In this document: positions 1 to 8,298 of the stretch, piece by piece
Numbering within the stretch: the stretch's first letter is position 1
Layout of the letters: every line of letters begins with the position of its first letter
DNA from: Kineosporia sp. R_H_3
Lineage (GTDB): Bacteria > Actinomycetota > Actinomycetes > Actinomycetales > Kineosporiaceae
NCBI RefSeq assembly: GCF_002198675.1
Contig: NZ_MWLL01000093.1
Location: forward strand, 1 to 35,104
Length of the DNA stretch: 35,104 nt
Direction of reading: 5' to 3'
Translations under genes and position numbers: made by a program
Notes under the pieces: generated by a model
Databases searched by the model: none
Told to the model about the DNA's origin: nothing
The model's input: only the letters and a program-made list of their open reading frames with translations

Positions 1-47
1 CCCCGACCGCACCCCTGATCACGCCCCGATCACCCGGGGGCCCGGCC

Positions 48-74
48 TCAAGTTGCCTGGTCGCACGCCGATGC
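48..74 (+). promoter_or_regulatory. Candidate sigma28/FliA-type promoter of the che operon
   Basis: TCAA at 48-51, a 15-nt spacer, and GCCGATGC at 67-74 resemble the FliA consensus TAAA-N15-GCCGATAA. The predicted start of transcription near 81 leaves a leader of about 28 nt that contains the cheA ribosome site GAGGAGG (94-100). A half-palindrome TCACCCGG lies at 30-37, just upstream of the -35 element. The match is read by eye; no transcription data are available. Confidence 0.55.
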
Positions 75-108
75 ATACCTCGTCCGATTCCGCGAGGAGG
101 AGCACCGG

Positions 109-2757
109 ATGGATGCGATCGACGAGATCGTCGCCGAGTTCTTGGTCGAGTCACATGAGAACCTCGACCAGCTCGACCGAGACCTATTGGCGCTGGAGCA
201 GAACCCGGGATCGCGGGAGCTGCTGGCCAGCGTCTTCCGCACGATCCACACCATCAAGGGCACGAGCGGGTTCCTGGCTTTCCACAAGCTGGAGAAGCTG
301 ACCCACGTCGGCGAGAACCTGCTGAGCCGCCTGCGGGACGGCCGGATCGAGCTCAACGACGACCGGGCCACGTCCCTGCTCAAGATGGTGGACGCCGTCC
401 GCGGTCTGCTCGCGGCCATCGAGGCCACGGGCGCCGAGGGCGACGCCGACCACAGCGAGCTCATCGCGACGCTCTCGGCGCTGCTCGAGGACGGTGCCGC
501 CCCCGTGGCCGCACCGGCCCCGGCGGCCGAGGAACCCGCGGAGCAGGCCGAGCAGGCCGCCGAACCGGCCGCGGACGCCGAGGTGACCGCGCAGGCCGAG
601 CCTGTCGCGGCGTCCGACGCCGACGCGGCGGAGGGCGAGCAGGCCGACGAGGCGCACGCGGACGACGAGCACGACGACCACGCCGCCGCGGAGCACGCGG
701 ACGACGAGGCCGGCGAGCACACCGACGCCGCGGTCGCGGACGCCCCCGCCGCACAGGCGACGGCGGCCGCGGGCGGCGGCAGCACGTCGTCCGTCGCCAC
801 GGCCACGAAGGCGAAGACGCCGGCCGCACCGGCCGCCGTCCCCGCCCAGGGCACGCCGCCCATCGGCGAGGTGCTCGTCACGGCGGGCGCCGCGACGCAG
901 GACGCCGTCACGGTCGCGCGCATGGAGCAGGGTCTCGGGGACAACCGTCCCCTCGGCTCGATCCTCGTCGACCACGGCGCGGTCACGCCGGCCGCGGTCG
1001 AGCACGCCCTGGAGGCGCAGAGCGGTCACCGCTCGGTCGTCGACAGCTCGGTGCGTGTCGACGTCGAGCTCCTCGACTCCCTCATGCGCCTCGTGGGCGA
1101 GCTCGTGCTCGCCCGCAACCAGCTCGTGTCGCGGCTCGACGACGCGAAGGACGCCTCCAAGGACTCGTCCCTCGCACGGTCGGCGCAGCGGCTCAGCCTG
1201 GTGACGAGCGAGCTGCAGGAGCAGGTCATGAAGACCCGCATGCAGCCGGTCGACTCGGTCTGGTCGAAGATGCCGCGCGTCGTCCGGGACCTCGCGAAGA
1301 CGTGCGGGCGCCTGGTGCGGCTCGAGATGGACGGCCGCGAGACCGAGCTCGACCGCTCGGTCCTCGAGGCCATCAAGGACCCGCTGACCCACCTGGTCCG
1401 CAACGCGGTCGACCACGGCATCGAGCCGCCGGAGGTCCGCAAGGCCGCCGGCAAGCCCGTCGAGGGCGTGCTCCGGCTGCGGGCGTACCACGAGGCCGGC
1501 CAGGTCCACCTGGAGATCATCGACGACGGTGCGGGCATCGACCCGCAGCGGATCGCCGCCAAGGCGCTCGAGCGGGGCCTCATCTCGCAGGCGCAGCTGG
1601 CGACGATGACCAGCCGGGAGATCATGCACATGATCTTCCTGCCGGGCTTCTCGACGATGGCCGCGGTGACGAACGTGTCCGGCCGCGGGGTCGGGATGGA
1701 CGTCGTGAAGACCCGGATCGAGGGCATCGGCGGCTCCGTCGACGTGTCGAGCAAGATCGGTCAGGGTTCGACGTTCCGGCTCACGATCCCGTTGACGCTG
1801 GCGATCATCCCGGCGCTGACGATCGGCTGCGCGCAGCGCCGCTACGCGGTGCCGCAGGTCAGCGTGCTCGAGCTCGTGCGTCTCAACGGCGAGCACGCCC
1901 GGGGCGGTATCGAGCTCATCTCGGGCGCCCCGGTCTACCGGCTGCGGGACATGCTCCTGCCGCTCGTCCGCCTGGACGAGCAGCTCGGGCTGGTGCCGAT
2001 GGGTGCGGCGGACGCCGACGGCGTCGTCGCCGACGAGTCTCGCGGCGGGTTCATCGTCGTCCTGCACGCGGAGCAGCAGCGCTTCGGGCTCGTCGTGGAC
2101 GACGTCCTCGACACCCAGGAGATCGTCGTCAAGCCGCTGGGACGCCACCTCAAGGGCATCCCGGTGTACGCCGGCGCGACGATCCTCGGCGACGGGTCGG
2201 TGGTGCTGATCCTGGACGCCGCGACCCTGGCGAGGCGGTCGAACGTGCTGAACAACTCGGCGGGCCTGGCGGCGGCCGACACCGCCGACGAGGCGGAGGT
2301 CCTGGACCCGGTCCTCGTGGTCGAGGTCGCCGGCGACCGGCGGGCAGCGATCCCGCTGGAGATGGTCACCCGGCTGGAGGAGATCCCGTCGGCGTCCATC
2401 GAGCACGTGGGCGGCCGGGAGGTCGTGCAGTACCGCGGGCACATCATGCCCCTGGTGCGGCTGTCGACCCTGCTCGGTGCCTACGGCAGCGAGGGTGGTG
2501 GCGAGGGCGTCCAGCTCGTCGTCTACACCCGGGGCGAGCGGTCCGTCGGCTTCGTCGTGGAACGCATCCTCGACATCGCCTCGGAGCGGATCGGGACCCG
2601 CAGCGACATCGACGACCACGCCCTCGTGGGCTCGGTCGTCATCGGGGACAAGGTCGTCGAGCTCCTCGACGTCGAGAGCGCCGTCCTCGCCGCGGACCCG
2701 AACTTCTACACCGTCGCGGCGTCCGCGGACACCGCCTACGAGGAGGCCCTGGCATGA
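109..2757 (+). CDS. cheA: Chemotaxis histidine kinase CheA with two C-terminal CheW-like domains
   Basis: This 882-residue kinase autophosphorylates in response to chemoreceptors and passes phosphate to CheY and CheB. The N-terminal Hpt domain (about 1-105) carries the phospho-acceptor His47 in the HTIKGTSGF context. A long Ala/Glu/Asp-rich linker (about 125-240) follows. A segment at about 246-300 (GEVLVTAGA, DNRPLGSILVDHGAVTP) resembles the N-terminal fold of type II secretion/MshE ATPases. The dimerisation domain (about 310-375) comes next. The kinase core has an N-box with N432 in HLVRNAVDHG, a G1 box DDGAGID (472-478) and a G2 box GRGVGMD (525-531). Two CheW-like domains follow, at about 567-710 and 755-870. 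The ATG at 109 has GAGGAGG 8 nt upstream and starts exactly at the Hpt domain. The reading frame is open upstream to a stop at 16-18 but has no better start. It overlaps cheW by 4 nt. Confidence 0.96.
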   Translation: MDAIDEIVAEFLVESHENLDQLDRDLLALEQNPGSRELLASVFRTIHTIKGTSGFLAFHKLEKLTHVGENLLSRLRDGRIELNDDRATSLLKMVDAVRGLLAAIEATGAEGDADHSELIATLSALLEDGAAPVAAPAPAAEEPAEQAEQAAEPAADAEVTAQAEPVAASDADAAEGEQADEAHADDEHDDHAAAEHADDEAGEHTDAAVADAPAAQATAAAGGGSTSSVATATKAKTPAAPAAVPAQGTPPIGEVLVTAGAATQDAVTVARMEQGLGDNRPLGSILVDHGAVTPAAVEHALEAQSGHRSVVDSSVRVDVELLDSLMRLVGELVLARNQLVSRLDDAKDASKDSSLARSAQRLSLVTSELQEQVMKTRMQPVDSVWSKMPRVVRDLAKTCGRLVRLEMDGRETELDRSVLEAIKDPLTHLVRNAVDHGIEPPEVRKAAGKPVEGVLRLRAYHEAGQVHLEIIDDGAGIDPQRIAAKALERGLISQAQLATMTSREIMHMIFLPGFSTMAAVTNVSGRGVGMDVVKTRIEGIGGSVDVSSKIGQGSTFRLTIPLTLAIIPALTIGCAQRRYAVPQVSVLELVRLNGEHARGGIELISGAPVYRLRDMLLPLVRLDEQLGLVPMGAADADGVVADESRGGFIVVLHAEQQRFGLVVDDVLDTQEIVVKPLGRHLKGIPVYAGATILGDGSVVLILDAATLARRSNVLNNSAGLAAADTADEAEVLDPVLVVEVAGDRRAAIPLEMVTRLEEIPSASIEHVGGREVVQYRGHIMPLVRLSTLLGAYGSEGGGEGVQLVVYTRGERSVGFVVERILDIASERIGTRSDIDDHALVGSVVIGDKVVELLDVESAVLAADPNFYTVAASADTAYEEALA

Positions 2758-3191
2758 GCCAGCTCTCGACGTTCGTCGTCGGCAAGTACCTGTTCGGCGT
2801 CGACGTGTCGCTCGTCCAGGAGGTCGTCCGGCTGCAGTCGATCACCCCGGTGCCGCTCGCGGCGCCGGCGATCGCCGGGCTCATCAACCTGCGGGGCGAG
2901 GTGCTCACCGCGATCGACCTGCGGGTGCGGATGGGCATGACCCGCTCGACGTCCGAGCGGGACCCGGTCAACGTGGTCATCCGGGTCGACGACGAGCCGG
3001 TCAGCCTGCTGGTCGACGAGATCGGCGGCGTCCTGGAGGTCTCGCAGGTGCCGTTCGAGCAGACGCCGAGCACGGTCGACGAGCGGGTCCGGGAGATGCT
3101 CCTGGGCGCCTACACGCTCCCCGACCGGCTCCTGCTCGCGCTCAACGCCCAGCGGGTGCTCGCACTCGCCGAGGACGCCCGCGCGGCCTGA
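2754..3191 (+). CDS. cheW: Chemotaxis coupling protein CheW
   Basis: A 145-residue single CheW domain couples chemoreceptors to CheA at the inner membrane. Typical elements are FVVGKYLFGVDVSLVQEVVR at the N-terminus, PLAAPAIAGLINLRGEVLTAIDLR in the middle, and VSLLVDEIGGVLEV. The length is normal for a single-domain CheW. The start ATG overlaps the cheA stop (ATGA), and AGGAGG at 2741-2746 gives a 7-nt spacing, so translation is probably coupled to cheA. Two hairpins follow the stop codon before the receptor gene. Confidence 0.95.
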   Translation: MSQLSTFVVGKYLFGVDVSLVQEVVRLQSITPVPLAAPAIAGLINLRGEVLTAIDLRVRMGMTRSTSERDPVNVVIRVDDEPVSLLVDEIGGVLEVSQVPFEQTPSTVDERVREMLLGAYTLPDRLLLALNAQRVLALAEDARAA

Positions 3192-3208
3192 CCCGCACCG
3201 CATCCGAT

Positions 3209-3258
3209 CGCACGGTCCGGGGGGACCGTGCGACGCCCGCCCGGCTCCGTCGGAGCCG
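3209..3258 (+). terminator. Two adjacent RNA hairpins between cheW and the chemoreceptor gene
   Basis: A perfect 10-bp stem (3209-3218 with 3223-3232, GGGG loop) is followed by a perfect 7-bp stem (3242-3248 with 3252-3258, GTC loop). No U-tract follows. They could be a partial terminator, or RNA-stabilising or processing structures that set different levels for cheA/cheW and the receptor. The receptor gene starts 22 nt after the second stem. Confidence 0.55.
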
Positions 3259-3280
3259 ACCAGCTCTGGAGACCCCTCGC

Positions 3281-4930
3281 ATGTCCGTGCCGTACCCGGC
3301 CGCCCCCGCCCCGGCGCCGCGCCGTCGCCCGCGCTTCGCCGACCTGCGCCTGCGCTCCAAGGTGCTCGCGCTCGTCGGTGTCTCCGTCGTCGTGACGACG
3401 ACGTGCGTCGGCGTCGCGGTCGCCTCGCTGAGCACCGAGACGGCGCACATGGAGTCGCTGGTGGGCGGCGACGTCGCGGCGGCGCTCCAGGCCTCCGACA
3501 CCCGGGGCCAGCTCGCGGTCTACCGCCGGCTGACCCTCCAGCTCATCCTCGCGGACACCCCGCAGAAGTCGGCCGCGACCCTCGCGAAGCTCGACGAGAC
3601 CGAGAAGAAGGTCGACGAGGGGGTGGCCGCGCTCGCCGCGGTGGCGACGGACGAGCGTGACAAGGCCGCGCTCGCGGCGGTCGACAAGGGCTGGGACGCC
3701 CAGCGTTCCTACTTCCACGACAGGCTCGAGGCCCAGGCCAAGCGTGACGACCTCAGCCCGGAGGAGTCGCAGGCCGTCGCCGCCCTGGCGGTCGGGGAGT
3801 ACGGCGACCTCGCGGACGCCGTCGCGACCTCGCTCGACGACCTGAAGGCCGAGAAGCGCACGGACCTGGCGGCCGGGGTCGCCGACGCCACGTCGGTCGC
3901 GGGGCGCGCCCGTACGACCCTGCTCGTCGTCGCCGTCCTCGGCGCGCTCCTGCTCGTCGCCTTCGGCTGGTGGATCGCCGGTGCGGTCGCGCGGCCGGTG
4001 GCGCGGCTCAAGCTCGCGATCGACGGTCTCGCGGACGGCGACCTCACGGTCCCCGTCGACGTCGACTCCCGGGACGAGGTCGGCCGGATGGCGGTGTCCC
4101 TGACCGTCGCCCAGGCCGCGCTACGCGAGTCGATGACGACGATCGTGTCGTCGTCCGCGACGCTCGCCGGCAGCGCCGAGGAGCTCAGCGTCGTCTCGGC
4201 GCAGGTCGCCGCGAGCGCCGAGGAGACCTCCGTGCAGTCGGGGACCGCGGCGGCCGCGGCCGAGGAGGTCTCGCGCAACGTCCAGACGGTCGCCGCTGCG
4301 ACCGAGCAGATGTCGGCGAGCATCCGGGAGATCTCGCAGTCGTCCACCGAGGCCGTCCGGGTCGCGCAGGCCGCGGCCGAGGAGGCCCAGACCGCCACCG
4401 GCACCGTCTCCAAGCTCGGCGACTCGAGCCGGGAGATCGGCGACGTCGTCAAGGTCATCACCTCGATCGCCGAGCAGACGAACCTGCTCGCGCTCAACGC
4501 GACGATCGAGGCCGCCCGGGCCGGCGAGGCCGGCAAGGGCTTCGCGGTCGTCGCGAGCGAGGTCAAGGACCTCGCCCAGGAGACCGCGCGTGCCACGGAG
4601 GACATCTCCCGGCGCATCGAGGCGATCCAGACCGACAGCGAGGCCGCGGTCGCGGCCATCGCCCGGATCGCCGAGATCATCGAGGAGGTCAACTCGTACC
4701 AGACGACCATCGCGTCGGCGGTCGAGGAGCAGACCGCCACGACCTCGGAGATGAGCCGCAACGTGCAGGACGCGGCGTCGGGGGCCGGCGGGATCGCCGG
4801 GAACATCGAGTACGTCGCGACCGCGGCGCAGTCCTCGAGCACGGGCATCGTCGAGGCGCAGCGCGCCGCCGCCGAGCTCGCGCAGCTCTCCGGGGACCTG
4901 CGGGAGCTCGTCTCCCGCTACCGGGTCTGA
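3281..4930 (+). CDS. Methyl-accepting chemotaxis protein (chemoreceptor)
   Basis: This 549-residue transmembrane receptor senses an external ligand and controls CheA. A short Pro/Arg-rich start is followed by a first membrane helix (about 29-50). A small helical sensor of about 160 residues follows, of the four-helix-bundle size. A second membrane helix (about 213-237) leads into a HAMP domain with ARPVARLKLAIDGLADGDLT. A long cytoplasmic coiled-coil has the highly conserved hairpin tip SIAEQTNLLALNATIEAARA (E398-Q399-T400-N401 in its centre). The C-terminus ends LRELVSRYRV, without the NWETF-type pentapeptide that tethers CheR or CheB in enteric receptors. The start ATG has a weak GGAG at 3268-3271 and gives the expected short cytoplasmic leader. 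The ligand cannot be told from sequence. Confidence 0.95.
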   Translation: MSVPYPAAPAPAPRRRPRFADLRLRSKVLALVGVSVVVTTTCVGVAVASLSTETAHMESLVGGDVAAALQASDTRGQLAVYRRLTLQLILADTPQKSAATLAKLDETEKKVDEGVAALAAVATDERDKAALAAVDKGWDAQRSYFHDRLEAQAKRDDLSPEESQAVAALAVGEYGDLADAVATSLDDLKAEKRTDLAAGVADATSVAGRARTTLLVVAVLGALLLVAFGWWIAGAVARPVARLKLAIDGLADGDLTVPVDVDSRDEVGRMAVSLTVAQAALRESMTTIVSSSATLAGSAEELSVVSAQVAASAEETSVQSGTAAAAAEEVSRNVQTVAAATEQMSASIREISQSSTEAVRVAQAAAEEAQTATGTVSKLGDSSREIGDVVKVITSIAEQTNLLALNATIEAARAGEAGKGFAVVASEVKDLAQETARATEDISRRIEAIQTDSEAAVAAIARIAEIIEEVNSYQTTIASAVEEQTATTSEMSRNVQDAASGAGGIAGNIEYVATAAQSSSTGIVEAQRAAAELAQLSGDLRELVSRYRV

Positions 4931-4991
4931 CCACGCACGCGCCCGGACACGCCCCACCCGAACACCGCAGCACGTACTTCACCCAAGCGAT

Positions 4992-5019
4992 TCCAGAATC
5001 CGACCGGTCGTGCCGACAA
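4992..5019 (+). promoter_or_regulatory. Weak candidate FliA-type promoter before cheY
   Basis: TCCA at 4992-4995, a 16-nt spacer and GCCGACAA at 5012-5019 give a partial match to the FliA pattern in the 127-nt gap after the receptor gene. The predicted leader would be about 30 nt, similar to that of cheA. The -35 element is poor, so this is tentative. Confidence 0.3.
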
Positions 5020-5057
5020 AGACACTGCACCGGACGTCACCACCCAAGGAGCTTGCG

Positions 5058-5429
5058 ATGCTGGCACTCGTCGTCGACGACTCTCGGGCCATGCGGTCGA
5101 TCCTCACCCGACTGCTCACCGGCCTGGGCTTCGACGTCGCACAGGCGGGGGACGGCGCCGAGGCACTGACGGTGCTCGACGCCGGTGCGCGCCCCGACGT
5201 CATCCTGGTCGACTGGAACATGCCGGTCATGGACGGCCTGACGTTCATCAAGAACGTCCGCGCCCGCGAGGACCTGCGCGACATCTCGCTCATGATGGTC
5301 ACCACCGAGAGCGAGCAGAACCAGATCGTCCGCGCGCTCGCGGCCGGCGCCCACGAGTACGTGATCAAGCCGTTCACGGACGAGGTCATCGCCGAGAAGC
5401 TCGCATTGCTGGGGCTGGTGGCCGCATGA
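5058..5429 (+). CDS. cheY: Chemotaxis response regulator CheY (first copy)
   Basis: A 123-residue stand-alone receiver domain that, when phosphorylated by CheA, binds the flagellar switch. The acidic pair is D7-D8, the phospho-acceptor is D52 in VILVDWNMP, the switch threonine is T82 or T83 in MMVTTES, and the conserved lysine is K104 in VIKPF. There is no output domain. The start ATG has AAGGAG (5046-5051) at 6 nt, and the upstream part of the open frame has no domain similarity. It overlaps cheB by 4 nt. The second receiver gene, at 7865, means one of the two may serve as a phosphate sink. Confidence 0.93.
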   Translation: MLALVVDDSRAMRSILTRLLTGLGFDVAQAGDGAEALTVLDAGARPDVILVDWNMPVMDGLTFIKNVRAREDLRDISLMMVTTESEQNQIVRALAAGAHEYVIKPFTDEVIAEKLALLGLVAA

Positions 5430-6535
5430 CCCCGACACCCGGGCGCATCCGGGTGCTCGTCGTCGACGACTCCGCGGTCATCCGCAAGATCGTCACCGAG
5501 GCCCTGGGTGCTGATCCCACGATCGAGATCGTGGGCATCGCGAACAACGGCCAGGAGGCCGTGGCGAAGGTCGAGGCGCTCAAGCCGGACGCCGTGACGA
5601 TGGACATCGAGATGCCCGTCATGAACGGCATCGACGCCGTCCGCGCCATCCGGCGCTCGCAGTCGCGGCTGCCGATCGTCATGTTCTCGACGCTCACCGA
5701 GCGCGGCGCGTCCGCCACCCTGGACGCCCTCGCCGCCGGCGCGAGCGACTACGTGACGAAGCCGTCGAACGTGGGCAACTTCGCGGAGAGCCAGAAGAAC
5801 ATCCGCGAGCAGCTCATCCCGAAGCTCAAGGCGCTCACCGGGACGCGGCGTGCCGCGGCCGGGCCGGCCGGCGCGAAGCCGCCCGCCCCCGTGCGGGCCG
5901 CGGTCCCGCCGGCGCAGCGCCGTCCGCGCACCGGGCCCTTCGGCGTCCTCGCGATCGGCTCGTCGACCGGCGGACCCGACGCGCTGGCCCAGGTGCTCCC
6001 GCTGCTGCCGGCCTCGCTGCCGGTGCCCGTCGTCGTCGTCCAGCACATGCCGCCGCTGTTCACGCGGCTGCTCGCGCAGCGCCTCGACGTCACGTGCAAG
6101 CTCACGGTCGTCGAGGCGTCCGAGGGCGAGCTCATCGTCCCCGGCAAGATCGTCATCGCGCCGGGCGGCAAGCACCTCGTCATCAAGCGCAGCGGCACGA
6201 GCGTCGTCGGGCACCTCACCGAGGACCCGCCGGAGAACTTCTGCCGCCCCGCCGTCGACGTGCTCTTCCGCTCCGTCGCGGCCGTCTACGGCGACCGCGT
6301 GCTCGCGTGCGTGCTCACCGGCATGGGCCGCGACGGCGAGAAGGGTGCGGGCGTCATCCGGGCCGGCGGCGGCGAGGTGTACGCCCAGGACGAGGCGACG
6401 AGCGTCGTCTGGGGGATGCCCGGCGCCGTCGCCACGGCCGGCCAGGCCGACAAGATCCTGCCGCTGCAACGCATCGGCCCCGACATCGCCACGGCCCTGA
6501 GCCGCGGCCCGGCACCCGTGGGAGTCGGATCATGA
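5426..6535 (+). CDS. cheB: Chemoreceptor glutamate methylesterase CheB
   Basis: This 369-residue protein removes methyl groups from chemoreceptors for adaptation. The receiver domain (about 6-125) has D14-D15, phospho-acceptor D60 in MDIEMPVMNG and a VTKPS lysine. A Pro/Ala linker leads to the methylesterase domain (about 170-365). The catalytic triad is visible: S180 in GSSTGG, H207 in QHMPP and D303 in GMGRDG. Length and order match the family. The ATG overlaps the cheY stop and the TGA overlaps the cheR start, so translation is coupled throughout. Confidence 0.96.
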   Translation: MTPTPGRIRVLVVDDSAVIRKIVTEALGADPTIEIVGIANNGQEAVAKVEALKPDAVTMDIEMPVMNGIDAVRAIRRSQSRLPIVMFSTLTERGASATLDALAAGASDYVTKPSNVGNFAESQKNIREQLIPKLKALTGTRRAAAGPAGAKPPAPVRAAVPPAQRRPRTGPFGVLAIGSSTGGPDALAQVLPLLPASLPVPVVVVQHMPPLFTRLLAQRLDVTCKLTVVEASEGELIVPGKIVIAPGGKHLVIKRSGTSVVGHLTEDPPENFCRPAVDVLFRSVAAVYGDRVLACVLTGMGRDGEKGAGVIRAGGGEVYAQDEATSVVWGMPGAVATAGQADKILPLQRIGPDIATALSRGPAPVGVGS

Positions 6536-7356
6536 GCCTCGGCGCAGCAGACTTCACCTACGTCACGACGATGATCCGGCAGCGGAGCTCGATCGACCTG
6601 CAGCCGGGCAAGGAGTACCTCGTCGAGAGCCGGCTCGCGCCCATCGCGCGGCAGATCGGCGAGACGGACGTCGCGGGGCTCGTCGCACGGCTGCGCCGCG
6701 GTGACGCGGCGCTCACCGACGCGGTCGTCGACGCCCTCACGACGAACGAGACGTCGTGGTTCCGGGACGCGCACCCGTTCGACGCGTTCTCCAACCACCT
6801 CCTCCCGGACGTCGCGAAGTCCTCGACGACCCGGCAGATCAACATCTGGTCGGCGGCGTGCTCGAGCGGGCAGGAGGCGTACTCGCTCGCGATGCTCCTG
6901 CTCGACTGGCTGCCGCTGCACCCCGGGTACACCGCGAAGATCATCGGCACCGACATCTCGCCGAAGATGGTCGAGCGGGCCAGGGCGGCGAAGTTCAGCC
7001 AGCTCGAGGTCAACCGCGGGCTGCGGGCGCCGTACCTCGTCAAGTACTTCGAGCAGCAGGGCCGCGACTGGATCCTCAAGCAGCCGCTGCGCGACCTGTG
7101 CCGGTTCGAGCGGGGCAACCTCGCGACGCCGGCGGTCGGGGTCCCGACGTGCGACATCGTCTTCCTGCGCAACGTCCTCATCTACTTCGACCTGGACACC
7201 AAGCGCACCGTGCTCACGCACGTGCGGCGCGTCCTGCGACCGGGCGGGTTCCTCGTCCTCGGTGGCGCGGAGAGCACCCTCAACCTCGACGACGCCTTCC
7301 AGCGGATGGAGCTGGGGAAGGCCGTCGTCTTCCGGCACACAGGAGGTAAGGCATGA
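6532..7356 (+). CDS. cheR: Chemotaxis protein methyltransferase CheR
   Basis: A 274-residue S-adenosylmethionine-dependent enzyme that methylates receptor glutamates and opposes CheB. The N-terminal helical domain ends in TTNETSWFRDAHPFDAF. The SAM-binding part has NIWSAACSSGQEAYSLAM, IIGTDISPKMVERA and IVFLRNVLIYFD. All CheR hallmarks are present and the length is typical. GGGAG (6520-6524) lies 7 nt before the ATG, which overlaps the cheB stop. The gene overlaps the next one by 4 nt. No CheD deamidase is seen in the window. Confidence 0.96.
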   Translation: MSLGAADFTYVTTMIRQRSSIDLQPGKEYLVESRLAPIARQIGETDVAGLVARLRRGDAALTDAVVDALTTNETSWFRDAHPFDAFSNHLLPDVAKSSTTRQINIWSAACSSGQEAYSLAMLLLDWLPLHPGYTAKIIGTDISPKMVERARAAKFSQLEVNRGLRAPYLVKYFEQQGRDWILKQPLRDLCRFERGNLATPAVGVPTCDIVFLRNVLIYFDLDTKRTVLTHVRRVLRPGGFLVLGGAESTLNLDDAFQRMELGKAVVFRHTGGKA

Positions 7357-7868
7357 GCGCCATCGACGAGTTCGAGGAGGCCCGCGAGGACCTCGAAGCA
7401 CTTCTCATCGAGGTGCTCGGCTCGGTCTTCAGCGAGGAGGCCATGCCGGTCTGGGACGACGCCCTGCCGCCCGGGCCGATCGTCTCCTCGCGGCTGGCCA
7501 TCCACGACGAGGTGGACGACAGCTACACGATGGTCGAGGTCCGCACGAGCGCCATCGTCGCGCGCGTCCTCGCCAGCCGGATGCTGCTCACCGCGGACCC
7601 GGGCCCGGACGACCTGCTCGACGCGGTCGGCGAGCTCGGCAACATCGCCGGCGGGAACGTCAAGTCCCTCCTGCGTCACTCGTGCCGGCTCTCCCTGCCA
7701 CTGGCGGAGATGACGGACGACGCCTCGGCACCCGACGTCGACGGCGTCACGGTTCGTGCGGCTGTGCTCGGTCAGGTGGTGGAGCTCACCGTCCACCTGG
7801 CCGGCGACATCGAGGGCCTCACCTGGCCCGGATCGGCAAGCGAAGAGGTAGTGGAGACACCGGCATGA
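7353..7868 (+). CDS. CheX/CheC-type CheY-phosphate phosphatase
   Basis: A 171-residue protein with one copy of the CheC/CheX/FliY active-site signature, GELGNIAGGNVKSLL, giving E94 and N97 followed by the GGN turn (100-102). In this family the Glu-x-x-Asn pair dephosphorylates CheY-P. The acidic N-terminal helix (about 4-25) and the following sheet region are compatible with the CheX fold. No CheZ is seen, so this is the likely signal-termination phosphatase of the system. It overlaps cheR and the second cheY by 4 nt each. A single motif copy fits CheX better than two-site CheC; I leave the symbol blank because the overall similarity cannot be measured here. Confidence 0.75.
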   Translation: MSAIDEFEEAREDLEALLIEVLGSVFSEEAMPVWDDALPPGPIVSSRLAIHDEVDDSYTMVEVRTSAIVARVLASRMLLTADPGPDDLLDAVGELGNIAGGNVKSLLRHSCRLSLPLAEMTDDASAPDVDGVTVRAAVLGQVVELTVHLAGDIEGLTWPGSASEEVVETPA

Positions 7869-8227
7869 AGATCTTGGTAGCTGACGACAGCAAGGCGATG
7901 CGGATGATCGTCGTCCGCACGCTCCGGCAGGCCGGCCTCGGGGGTCACGACATCATCGAGGCCGAGGACGGCAAGCAGGCCTACGAGATCGCCCGCGCGC
8001 AGAACGTGGACCTCGTGCTCTCGGACTGGAACATGCCCGAGATGACGGGCATCGAGCTGCTCAAGGCGTTGCGCAGCAGCGGGTCCGAGGTCCCGTTCTG
8101 CTTCGTGACGTCCGAGGGCTCGGACGAGATGCGCGAGCAGGCCTCGCAGGCCGGCGCGATGGGCCTCATCGCCAAGCCGTTCACGTCCGACGCGTTCGGG
8201 GACATCCTCGCGCCCGTCGTCGCCTGA
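7865..8227 (+). CDS. cheY: Chemotaxis response regulator CheY (second copy)
   Basis: A 120-residue receiver-only protein with D7-D8, phospho-acceptor D54 in LVLSDWNMPEMTG, the FVTSEG threonine and the IAKPF lysine. It begins MKILVADDSKAMR, closer to classic CheY than the copy at 5058. Its position directly after the phosphatase gene (ATGA overlap) suggests that the phosphatase acts on this regulator. Which of the two copies binds FliM cannot be decided from sequence. Confidence 0.93.
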   Translation: MKILVADDSKAMRMIVVRTLRQAGLGGHDIIEAEDGKQAYEIARAQNVDLVLSDWNMPEMTGIELLKALRSSGSEVPFCFVTSEGSDEMREQASQAGAMGLIAKPFTSDAFGDILAPVVA

Positions 8228-8298
8228 CGCACCGCACCGCCCGCCCGAACACCCGACCGGACGTCCCGACGTCGTCCGACCGACCTTCTGGAGCTCCC

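Noticed and set aside
184-2619. 811-codon - strand frame opposite cheA
   Set aside because: Antisense shadow of a fully supported cheA.
3203-3210. TCCGATCG before the chemoreceptor gene as a FliA -10 element
   Set aside because: No TCAA-like -35 at 15-16 nt upstream.
8258-8278. Hairpin before the divergent CheX-like gene as a terminator
   Set aside because: Only a 6-bp stem with a 9-nt loop, expected by chance in such G+C-rich sequence.
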